A stretch of 50,237 nucleotides of DNA from Phallus indusiatus (taxonomy: Eukaryota; Basidiomycota; Agaricomycetes; Phallales; Phallaceae): positions 1 to 50,237 of the forward strand of contig JAQFWX010000194.1 in NCBI GenBank assembly GCA_027605045.1, written 5' to 3'. Both the position numbers and the translations under genes were made by a program. How positions within the stretch are numbered: the first letter of the stretch is position 1; every line of letters begins with the position of its first letter. The notes under the pieces were generated by a model. The model was not told the DNA's origin and did not search any database. It saw nothing but the letters and a program-made list of their open reading frames with translations. Of this stretch, positions 1-10,334 are shown one piece after another.

Positions 1-2429
1 CGTCACTACTTCCGAAACTTGTGCTTCCAATTTGATTATTAAGTCCACCATATCCATTTGAAGTCGCAAGCACAGATGGGTTAATAGACGCCGTATTCTT
101 GACCTGGACAGTTGTGACAGTTGTCGAGAAGGTTCTTGCTTCAGCGGTGTTAATCGCACCAGCCTCTGCCTGTGGCGTCAGGAACACGAGAGCAGCTGAG
201 GCTGCTGGTACGGTCACGGAACATAGGTTGTTAGTTGGGTCACAAGATATTGTTTCAGTGAACTGATTCCCTTGAAGTATCCCGTTTGACGACAAAACTT
301 CTCCGAACGTCTAGCAGAAACACGTAATTAGTACGCGTTAGAAAAAAGAAAGACATCGCCGCCAACCTGATTAGCATAGTAAAACGGAACGTGGTCGGCA
401 GTAGAATTACTATGCGACCTCAACCGCCTAACGAAGACCTGACTAGGAGAGGCATTAGGCAAATTGAGGCCACTACCATCGATCGCCAACTGTGCAGTAT
501 AATCGCTGTTTCCAGTTGGATCATTTACATAGTTGATAAGCACCACCTTGGCAGGTGCGCCGTTTTCATAAATGACGTAACCAGCCATATTGTCGTTGTT
601 GCCATTGATTTGCAAATCGGCCACTTGAGCTGTTCCGGTCGACCCCAATGCTTCAGCAACCATAATAGCGGAATATAAAACCGGACCCATCGTCCATCCG
701 TAACCTCTCTTCGCCGCGATCCCAGGCGGAGGTGTAATAGGCTATACAAGGTATAGTTTCCAAATTAACGCAAGAACGGCAGGAAAATACGACATGCGAA
801 CTTACGTTGTAAACGGCATTTTGCCCACCAAGGTGAAACATGGCTGCGGTAGTGTTGATAGAAACCATGGCAAGTTCGTAGTCGAGAGTCCAGAGGGCAG
901 CTAGGAATGAATCGGATGTACCGAAGAATCCAGCACACGAGGCAGTATTCGTTTCTAACATGACATAGGGTTTGTTATGTTGCTCAGCGAGTTGCACGTC
1001 TGATACATATCCACCAACTGTGTTAGTAACGGTACTGTGTCCGACATATAGACCGAATGCTTCGTCCACCGTAAAGGTTTGATTAGATGACTATCAAAAA
1101 CTTAGTAAATGTGTTCTACATAGCGATGCTGACATACGTTGCAGTTGTTATTAGGATCTTTTTCAAAGGAAGATGAAAGCTTTTAGTGAATGCTAAACAA
1201 GAGCAAGTTGCCTATGTTACTCACAACTAAACAGAATAGGTCAGCAACTCCGCAAGGAGGACAAACGTAAAAAAGGAACTTACTGTTCAGCGGCAAACCA
1301 AGAATAACTTTGATCAAAAATTGAGCTAAAGCCTGCATCAAAGACTTGCTCGGTGGTCCATAAGCAGCAGACACTGGGACCCATCATATTGGTCTTGTTT
1401 GTGAATGCAGAATCACTTCCAATAGCATTGAGCATAATTTCAATATCATTAACGTAGTCCGTTTGATTGTAGTCCGGATCCCGAAGCCCGTGCTGTATTT
1501 AAGAAAGGTACGTGATAAAAAGAACAAGGTGGACAAGAAGAGAATGAGCTTACGATAGCGTATAGATCAGGTTCGTTTCCAAGTTGGAATCCTAACAGAT
1601 ATTTGCCCAGAATAGCTTCACTTGCATCTCCTATTTGCAGACGTGGATTTGATGTGTCATTGAATGGAATACCAAGAAACCAATAAGTTTCGGTGAGAGC
1701 CGAGATGTTGGCCAGGGCGTAGATAAGGTCGATACCCACATCAATGGTAGGCGTATTAGTCTACACAAATTATCAATTAGGACATTGAAAGAAGATAATA
1801 AAACACACGTACAGGACCATGAACATTAGATCTGTCTTTAGTAATAGTTTGGCCCCCAGGTAAACCATTTGGAAAGAAGACAGCTTTTTCTTGAGTGTTC
1901 CCGCCCACACGAACCTTAACTTCATTATTCCTCACCCGAATATTCTCCAATACATTAAGGAATGTCGGATTGATGACCGAGCTATGAAAAAAATGTGTCC
2001 ATTTCTTTCAGCGGGGACTTTGAGGTAAAAAAGTACAAAGGCGCATAGCTTACCCATTCTGACCGACTACAATTTTTTTCAAATTAAATATGAATAATCA
2101 CTACAAGCTTTATAAGAGCGGTACAACGTACCAACTTGATCTGCAATTGACAATTCAACACTGAGTCCCATATGATTGCCTTGGACCGGCTTGGACAGGT
2201 TTGGCAACGGGGCGGACTGCAATTGGACTACAAAGGCACCAGGGGTCGTAGTAGGTGGTGCTGGCGGTTGAGCAAATGCTTGATCATTGTGAGCAGGATA
2301 AGAAACTAAAGGTTGAACTGCCGAAGTAGCTGTCCCAGTTCCGAAAGTGACTTGGGTGTAAATTGTAACGCTGGCATGGACCGTAGCGACGAGAAGAGGG
2401 GAAAAAAGAGAGACAAGGACGGCCCGCAT
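1..2429 (-). CDS. Glycoside hydrolase family 79 (beta-glucuronidase-like), secreted, 3' end outside window
   Basis: Predicted secreted glycosidase of family GH79, which acts on beta-glucuronides of plant or fungal glycoconjugates. Exons on the minus strand: 2429-2132, 2066-2054, 1981-1813, 1760-1554, 1492-1284, 1179-1138, 1090-806, 741-367, 310 to beyond 1. The start at 2429 gives a signal peptide (MRAVLVSLFSPLLVATVHA). The acid/base glutamate lies in LGFQLGNEPDLY (exon 4) and the nucleophile glutamate in YVMLETNTASC (exon 7), both GH79 hallmarks. The C-terminal beta domain follows, then a Ser/Thr/Asn-rich tail that is still open at the window edge. All junctions keep phase except 1284/1179: exon 5 ends with two spare bases, while exon 6 reads correctly only from a codon boundary, and the alternative acceptor gives a stop. 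This may be a one-base indel or a pseudogene. Exon 2 is only 13 nt. Family call is firm; integrity is not. Confidence 0.85.
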
Positions 2430-2475
2430 TTATATATACTCGTTATATAAATGTATATATAATATATATAAGCGG
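2430..2475 (-). promoter_or_regulatory. AT-rich TATA-like tract before the GH79 start
   Basis: Immediately upstream of the GH79 start codon lies a nearly pure A/T stretch of alternating TATA units. It could hold the TATA box and the 5' leader, or simply be an AT microsatellite. No transcript evidence is available; function is inferred from position only. Confidence 0.3.
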
Positions 2476-2610
2476 AGAAAATGAGGTGGAGAACTTTTAA
2501 ATGGATTGTGGTTGAGAAAGGATTCCGGATCAGAGGAGGAGGGGAGATGGAGGAAGGATGCGAAGGTACCGTACGGGGAACCACCACACAGCTATGACTT
2601 AGACGCCCGT

Positions 2611-4051
2611 TTACCGGAGATTACCTATAACCGTGACTGCCGAAAAAGTCACTCGGTGTGTATCTGCAATAATGCCCTTGGCAAACAAATCTGTTTTAAT
2701 TTACTTGCTTTTGTAACCAAGAACAGACTACTTATAATAATCATACAGACGAGACGCGATAAAAAAAGAAGGAAAACAAAAAAAGAAAACGGAGCCCCTT
2801 CAAGCCGATATAGCAAATTTACCTGCGTTTGAGCCCGCGCTCGCCGACGACGATGCCGCTGTTGTCGTGCTGGGTCCGCTCGCAACAGTGGGTGTACTAG
2901 AACTCGCATTGCCAGTCAAAGTTCCCGGTGGCGGTTTTGGCAATCCGGCAATAATGCTTTCAGCATTGACAAAATGCAACCAACTCTTCATCTCATTCAC
3001 ATTCTCTTCCCATACAAACTTGGTCGTTTTTCCACCCCGATACAATGCGGACGAACACTGATACGTTTCTTCCAACAATAACGAGTGCCTAACAACCCCG
3101 AGATTCGCCTTGAATAGTCGGAACTCCCATCCCAGTAGCGGCTTCCCGTCCACCATCATTGACTCTTCCGGTATATTACAGTCGATTCGGCTATAATCAA
3201 AACCTGCAGGCTGCCCTAACGCCTTGATGTACGCGGACTTGATCGTGAGTAGTATACATAAACGCCGTAAAATTACTTCGTCTTTCAACTTGCCATCCAA
3301 AACTAGTTCCTCATTTGGAGTTAGCTATAATGAATGAGAGGTCGTCATCATCGTTGTAAGAGGCAAGTAGCAGGACCGGTCGCACGCACCTTATGGGCAA
3401 AGGAGTCGGCAAACTTGCGAGCAGATATCCCACGCGGCACAATGAGTTGCATGATGTCGATTCCAATGTTAATCACCTGAGGCTTGTTACCATACGCAAA
3501 CGCTATCGTCACCAGCGAATCGCCTCTTGCTGTATCATAGCCAAAGACCTGGGTAGAATCTGCACACCCCTACTTTAAGATAAGAACGGCGTTCCATGTT
3601 ACCGGAATACGAAACGAGGAAGAGTGAAGGATGTGGGAAGAATGGAGGGGGGCGAGGAAGAGAGGAAAAGAAAGTTTAGCTTACAAAGTAATCTTTCCCA
3701 TTTTTGGTGACATTATGACACCACTGTGAAGGTGGTACTGTAGGATGTTCTCGCCACAGAACAACGGAAGGCAATAGCTTCGAAAGAACATATCCTAAAG
3801 AACAAGGTTCAATCTCGAGGGCCAACGAAAGAGACGGAACGAGAAACCACATACTGAAAGCATCATTTCTATTAGCAAACTTTTCAGCTTTTACTCGCGC
3901 TTTGGGATCTACCAAGTTTAAACATGTGGCAAACTCCTAGAAAAAGGAACTACTAGTTCAGAAACCAAAAGAACAGCCATAATCTCAGATAATGTTTGCG
4001 ACAAACCTCTCTCGAAATTTTCCTACCTATCGATACAGCCCATATTTGCAT
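2611..4051 (-). CDS. 4'-phosphopantetheinyl transferase superfamily protein (Sfp type)
   Basis: Would transfer the phosphopantetheine arm of CoA to carrier domains (fatty acid synthase, PKS/NRPS, alpha-aminoadipate reductase). Exons: 4051-4007, 3936-3855, 3794-3685, 3548-3390, 3324-2823, 2663-2611; every phase closes, giving 316 residues. The N-terminus MQIWAVSIG and the following LVDPKARVKAEKF and NDAFRYVLSKLLP blocks match the family's pseudo-dimer half. INIGIDIMQL (about residue 109) carries the metal-binding Asp of the (V/I)G(V/I)D motif. The second motif reads LTIKSAYIKALG near residue 160; the family norm is WxxKEAxxKA, so the usual Glu is Ser and the Trp is Leu. After the domain comes a Ser/Ala/Thr-rich tail and a short last exon, which is the least certain part. 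In-frame upstream Met codons (around 4160) could extend the start; 4051 is chosen because family members begin with this sequence. Catalytic competence is doubtful. Confidence 0.75.
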
Positions 4052-5122
4052 GAACGGTTGGGACCCATTGACGGTGCTCGCATCCTGCGCTGGCACCAAG
4101 GTGGTAGTAGTGGTAGTAGTCATGGACATGGACATGGAAGGTACGTTTTCAGACATGCAACAATGCGATAACGATTTTTTATGCACCGAAAAGGAAACCC
4201 CCGCGAAAATGCGAACAACAACAAAACAACGAAAACAACAGCGACCAACAACAACCAAATTGCAGCCCCAGCACCAGCACCAGCGGCAGATGCTATAGTT
4301 GTGGCATCCGGCCAAGTAGCCGGTGGGTGTCCGTTTTTGAAGTAAAATGGCATAACTGACATAAGCCAGTGTTTGTGTGCGTGCTATTTTTTTATGTTTT
4401 TCTTCCCCTTCACATCGAGGTTCATTACGGTTCAGGATACGGATAAGTCTTAGTTTATGGCATCGACACGTGTATCGATTGAACTAATGTCAATTTCAAG
4501 CCCCGAATTTGTTCCCCCTTCGCACTCCTATTTGACTTTTGGGAATTTATATAAAATCATTGATGGGTGGAAATACACACAAAAATTTTATTGTAAACCT
4601 TATTAGCAGTCGCGCTCATAGACCACATTTATTCAGAATTTTTAGAGGATTTCCAATTCCACAACCCGCATTACTTGTAGCTGGCATGCAGGAAAAAATC
4701 TGGATTATGACGTCTGGGCATCAGGAAGGTTATCTATTAATAATAATATTCAAAAAATAATAAATTCGAGAGAAAAATATTGGTGGTGGGCAAGAATCTC
4801 ATAGGGCGTGCTTCATTCCAGGTGCACAGCATTGAAGATGGACTGTAATGAGGACAGACCATAGTTAGGCGCTAAGCTCCGTATATAATAAAAGACTGAC
4901 ACTCCTCAAATTGTACATGCACTACTATCAACACGGCATCCTCCATATTGAACAAAACGCAAAAGGCAAAGAAAAGATTTCAAAGATCGGGGATTTATGT
5001 TAACCAGAAAATAATTAAACCAAAAAAGAAATCGCTGAGTATTACATCTCCAGTGTCAGCGCCCATCGCGCCTCAGGCTTTCTGAACGTTCATGATCTTC
5101 GAACCACATACTGTGCAGCATC

Positions 5123-5145
5123 ATATCATATCATATCATGTCACG
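5123..5145. repeat. CATAT pentamer microsatellite
   Basis: Four or so copies of the pentamer catat/atcat in tandem, ending in catgtcac. The same pentamer array recurs near 24792-24815 and, shorter, near 44107-44120. Confidence 0.7.
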
Positions 5146-5863
5146 ATATAAAATAAAGTTTCGCTCTTTTAAACCGGCTCCGCAAAAGAGAAATTCTTAC
5201 GCACAAAAATAATAAACGATATAAATCGTGTCATAATAAGTTGCTGCGAAATCATAGAAGGCGAGGGAAGATGATGACACTGCGAATTGGATTTCGGCGA
5301 GGATCCGGCCATTACAAGCTCATTTCAAACGTGTTTTCTGCAGCCGAACGCGCAGGGTTAAGCTGGTTCCCGTTCAAGTAACTGCATACGTACAATAGCG
5401 TACAATACGGAATTTTGCAGCTATGATGGTACAGGCAAGTTCACCCTTCAAAAAGGCCATGCACTCCAGACTAACCCTTTAGTTTTTGCTTCCGCCCATT
5501 CTCGTCTCGCTTAGATATGCATCAGCCTCTCAAGTATTTATCGGGTAAATTCACTCGTGCTTACCGTGATACCACTCGGCGAACAGCGCGCTCTCACACC
5601 CCTTGGCAGCTCTATCAATGTACAGGGATATACGAGTTGAGCCTGGCACGGAGCTCAAGTACGTACAGAAGGCGAGTTGTGCGTATCATGATATTTCATG
5701 GCACTGGACTCAGGTACATTTACAAATACTGCAAAGCTGTAGCAGCTCAAGTCAGCCAAGGCAAAACTTTGCAAATTGTAAATCACGATATCTCCTTTCT
5801 GTTTGTCTATTTTTGAAACCCGCGTCATATCAGAACTTAGTTCCGAATCCCCAAATGTACAAA

Positions 5864-6037
5864 ATGCGGTTCACGGTTCATGCACTGCTAATAGTGGTGA
5901 GTAACTTGCTTTTTGTGAGCCATGGCCCTATAGCGTCCAGATCGTGTGTTTCCTATTTTTTGATCTCGATATTCAAGGGTTCTCTTGCAATCCAAGGCCG
6001 CCGAGACGCCAGCATTGTTAATCCATACTCCTATTAG
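5864..6037 (+). CDS. Candidate tiny secreted peptide gene (speculative)
   Basis: A possible two-exon gene: 5864-5896 and 5978-6037, joined through a consensus donor (GTGAGT) and an AAG acceptor with an 81-nt intron. The product would be 30 residues, starting MRFTVHALLIVGSLAIQ, a signal-peptide-like stretch, followed by GRRDA and a short tail ending NPYSY. An Arg-Arg pair sits where a Kex2-type protease could cut. An in-frame Met three codons upstream (5855) is an alternative start. The intron is a multiple of three and open, so the unspliced frame is also open; chance occurrence is quite possible. No family recognised. Confidence 0.2.
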   Translation: MRFTVHALLIVVSNLLFVSHGPIASRSCVSYFLISIFKGSLAIQGRRDASIVNPYSY

Positions 6038-9000
6038 TCTGATAGTAATGACAGCATTCACATACATGCATACCATACCCCGCACGACTTTTTCCCCTAC
6101 CGTCCCGAACAAGTAGTCATATGTGCGCCCAAACCTGCATTTACACCCCCGACCATAGTTTTTAGTACAAAATTCCCAAATCGGATCTCACGCCACAAGT
6201 CCTGTCGCCCAAATGAGGAATGGATGTTCTCCAGCCAATATCTACACCTCGCGACTTATTTAAATACATAAGCATCGCGCGCGCAGGTTCGTCCATATCA
6301 AGTTTCTTGATTTAAAGATCAATGATGCACATACTGTTTTAATCGTGCGTTCGGCAGCTTCTCGTTATCAATGAATTTAAATCCACTTTCGCTAGTACGT
6401 ACCCGCGTTGACTAAACTCTAAACATGATAATCTATGACGAAGGTAATAACTTGTGGAACCATGGACGAAGTTGAAAGAAAACGTCATATTTAGACTCCG
6501 GGACTCAAACGAATGATGCGATGGAGCTAACTAACACGAAGCCTGATTCTTCCGTGATCTAGCCGTTATACCAGTTGGGAAATTCTTTTTCACAGCTAAC
6601 ATCAGCGTATTCAAAACGCCATCCCTGTAGTAAAATTCTCAAAGAAAGAATTCTTAATTCATATGAAACTAAAAGAAATCAAACTTTAATTATCACACGC
6701 GATTACACGAAGAATAAAAGAACGGTCGTCATCCTATTTCAACCAGATTTGTCTGTGATTTTTCCCATACACGTATTGATCCATACGCCAGAAATCACTC
6801 TTCCGACTCGTCTGCGATTAGCCGAGGTTATACGAAATTGATAGCTTACTTACTTAGGCTACATAAGTAACACGCGCATGCATACATATATCTAACGAGC
6901 TTCTCTGAAGAGCTGTCGAAGATACCAATAAACCAGAGGTTCGTACCGTGACGTAAAATGAATATTGAGAGCGCTGATTCATTTATTTATTTGAACGATA
7001 CCGTTATCATCTGAGCCATGGGTCGTCCTGAAATACAGGTGAACAGCAAGGATGTAACTTATAATCATGATTATTTGATCGGATTGGATAAAGTCAAAAA
7101 AGCATCAAGCGGACACCTTTGAAATAAGGTTTTCCCAGCCTGCTTCAAGACTGAGGTGCCGAAAGCTGAAATATGAAATCAGGCCGCCCATGGAATCTGA
7201 AGTGGCTTCGAATAGCAGATATCAAAAAAGCACCGCCAGTTGAAGTACAGAAGGTGAGAGAATACCTTCGCATTGGACCAAAGCTAAGCGGAAGTTGGTT
7301 CTACTGTTCCTTTTAGTTCCCTCTCTGAGAATACCGTGGACTTCCATTGTGTGTAGTGCTCTTCTTCTTGCTTAAGGGCTCTTACTTATCCATTATATGA
7401 ACCAAGGCACTTGCTTGATGGGTTCCCAAGAAATTGATGAAAACGTTTGATCCATCCACTTCAATTCGCTGAGAAAACGTGAAATACACGTTGATACAAT
7501 TTAAGGGCATTGCGAGCGACAGCTTTAAATTGACCTCTCAGTTCGTAACGGCCGGGAACGGAAAGAGAATAATCTTCGCACTCAGCTCAGGAAAACGCGT
7601 TGTGCCTTTTTACCTAGTAAGCCGATGAATGCCTCTTAATGCCAACTCGCCTCATCTCTAATACCCACTAAGTACTACTGCCATTAATGACGAAACCATC
7701 CAGCCAATGCTTCATTTCGGCTGAGCAATAAACGTGTTTTAAAAGAGCGAGCGATCATCGCGTGCAGTCCAACATTTGCATGCATAACAATGGGATCGCC
7801 TTTTCGACGTTAAGTTATAAAAACCAGGTCTTCCAAGAGATGTCATAAATTATCGCCTGATACGACACGAGTCAGTAAAGCAGTTGCCACTGGCTAGGCA
7901 GGCTGGTAAATCTTTTATGAGGAAAACGAAGCTGACATCTCTTTTTAATTGCGCCACTTGAGCAACTGTCGCGTGATGTATTAAATCAATGATTTCCAAT
8001 ATTTGATTTTCATATCTTTCTCTTCGTGTCAATGATTGGGCCAAGGCGAAAAACTTGCGTTGTCATTGCGCTCGGATGATAGTAGAGAATGCGAGCGTCA
8101 AATGAGCGCTACACCTGCCGTGATGCCGTACAGTCACGTGTCCTTTTGCGTGACTAAACGTGTTTACGTTGGAGTTCCTTGCCTTGGATCTTCTCTTGAC
8201 CTTCTCAGGCTTTCACTTATTGACATGATTCTGGACCGTTTTAACGCGAACTGAGACAATAAGGCGATACTTGCTATCTAGATTACTCAATATCTTGACT
8301 GTAAATCAAGATCGCAGTGCCTACGCGACCTCAACACCCCCAGCCTGGCGATTGTTGGGCAACTACGTGCCATCTAACCCTCGTGTATAGATTCTGCCAC
8401 CATCAGAAAATGTCGAATTTTCTTCTTCCTGTCAATATATAAATATAGGTGCCTATGTATACGTCGACGTCTGGTGGAATTTACAAATGACTTGGCGAGC
8501 GGCGACAAATTGCAAAATACTTTGGGCTTCTTAGGCTGCGATACATGAGTCACTCAGACTAACTGGTAGTGCACGCTTGCCATTTGGCAATCTATGTGAA
8601 AAGAAAACAACAAACTTAAAAAATTTGATCTACAGAAATCATATAATTATATTTAAGTGGCACGTATGTTGTTCGTTCCTAGCGCTCTCACACACTAATA
8701 ATCGGACTTTTCTCTTTTGAACATCGGAAAGGTTCTTAACCTTAGGGTGCGGAAACAGCTCGTTTTTTAGATGAAAAAACCAAGCCTGCATGCTCCTCTC
8801 ATCCATCCCGGTGTTACCATCCGATATGATATTGTATTTGCCGGAGCAGCCTGAGGTGTTCTTTGTGGCGCTCTTGAGAATATCTTATAGGTTGACACTT
8901 TGGCACTGCGCGCGCGCGCCGTTTGAAGTGCCAAGTTTGCGTCACAAGACTTATGTAGTCAACGAATCTCAAGAAGTTTTCTATGTATGTCGTTTTTTTT

Positions 9001-9392
9001 TGATTTTTATATAAATTGTCTTAGCAGATGGTTTGATCGCCGGACACCGTCACTGAATTCAATTCAATTCAGCTAACCTATAAAATGAACTTGAAATGAA
9101 CTCGAGAGCACAGCATGTTTATACAAGTCTAGCTTTTAGCAAGGCACGTACCCTTTTTCGCTTATCTTTGAACTTTCATTTCATGATATCACTCGATTAT
9201 GGAAAAAATTGGACTGGTTCTGGAATAACACATGTTCAAGTAGATTAAATTCCAGAATTCTGTTTTCAAGAATTTCCGATGATGTTCTTATGTATTTATT
9301 TTGTTAGTTCTGTATACAAAGCGGAGTATTTATATTCCAGTCCTTTCAATGGAAAAGGCAGGTCTCAATTGACACCAGCGTTGTGATTCGCT

Positions 9393-10334
9393 CTAGGCAG
9401 TAGCGGCTGAGACTTTGGCGTATGCCTCTTTCACAGAAGGCCTTTCCATCAATGATTCGTAGTATTTGGTGAGATTGGGGTACTTTTCTGCATCCAAATC
9501 TAAACCGGCAAAACCTTTAACGTGAATCCCTATAAAAATATTTGGTAATTCTTATTGCCGGTTAGAACTTGAGTAGATACAACTCACATGGAAGCACAGA
9601 GCAATCTGAATAATTGGTCTGTACGGTTAGAAGTCGCTTGAGACAATGGAAAAAGTTGTCACTCACCAACAATAGTAAAGTGATGTCCACAAATATAATC
9701 ACCCTGTTCGGCTAAACGCTTCTCCAAAACATCCCAGGTGCGATGAGCCTCCTTCTTGTATCGCTCATACACGGAGTCATGAATGTCCTTGATGGGATGA
9801 AAGTGTTTCCAGTATACCGCCTGCTCCGTCATAACATTCTGTCCAGAATTCTAGAAAGACGCTTATACATAATTACCTCAAATTCAGGACTATATTGAAC
9901 TCACAGAAAAGTAAAGCCAAACATGAATATCAGTACGGTCTTTGAGATCCGTAGCAAAAAGCTTGTTTTCTTTGTCGAAGCGCTCTACGAGGTATAACAA
10001 AATAGCACCAGATTCCCAAATGACGTAGTCCCCATTAGTATGGTCGACAAGAGCCGGGACACGTCCGTTGCTAGATAGAAACCTTAAATCAATGAATCAC
10101 TTGGGATATAAATAAAACGAACGCACGGATTAATTTTGAGAAAGTCGGGTGATTTGATGCCGTTGGGACCATCACCGAAATCCTGCAAGTTCATTAAGAC
10201 AAAATTAACCATCTGAAAGATGGAAGTGTAACCTTGTGGACTAATTTGTAGGTGACTCCTAATTCTTCCGCAGCAATGACAAGCTTCATGGGATTAGGGA
10301 CGGCATTGGAAATATAGATTGTTACGTCGGACAT
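9393..10334 (-). CDS. Glutathione S-transferase, theta/Ure2-like (GstA type)
   Basis: Cytosolic glutathione transferase that would conjugate glutathione to electrophiles or reduce peroxides. Exons: 10334-10233, 10182-10127, 10070-9905, 9850-9667, 9605-9588, 9529-9393; phases all close, 220 residues. The N-terminal thioredoxin-like domain begins MSDVTIYISNAVPNPMK and holds the cis-Pro motif NGRVPALVD and the ESGAILLYLVERF helix that binds the gamma-glutamyl group. The all-alpha C-terminal domain has HFTIVDCSVLPWIHVKGFAG, matching the family's conserved N-capping region around the Asp. It ends KVSAATA. One exon is only 18 nt (9605-9588), and skipping it would break the C-terminal domain. No neighbour suggests a pathway. 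Length is normal for this class (about 210-230). Confidence 0.9.

Larger units (their letters stand above)
4052..9392. other. Gene-poor stretch of about 5.3 kb
   Basis: No recognisable protein domain on either strand. Open frames here are short and lack domain motifs. Contents worth naming: a (CATAT)n microsatellite near 5123-5145, a possible two-exon secreted peptide at 5864-6037, a tRNA-like A-box/B-box spacing on the minus strand near 6480-6570 without a pairing acceptor stem, and an anticodon-arm-like hairpin near 8291-8310. Base composition is A/T-leaning and unremarkable. It may be decayed sequence or long regulatory DNA. Confidence 0.5.

Noticed and set aside
6480..6580. tRNA-like A box (TGGTATAACGG) and B-box-like GTTTGAGTCC on the minus strand
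   Set aside because: The seven bases before the A box do not pair with the 3' end, and the T-arm stem does not form; at most a decayed tRNA or chance.
8285..8330. Hairpin CTTGACTGTAAATCAAG resembling a tRNA-Tyr anticodon arm
   Set aside because: No D-arm, T-arm or acceptor stem around it.
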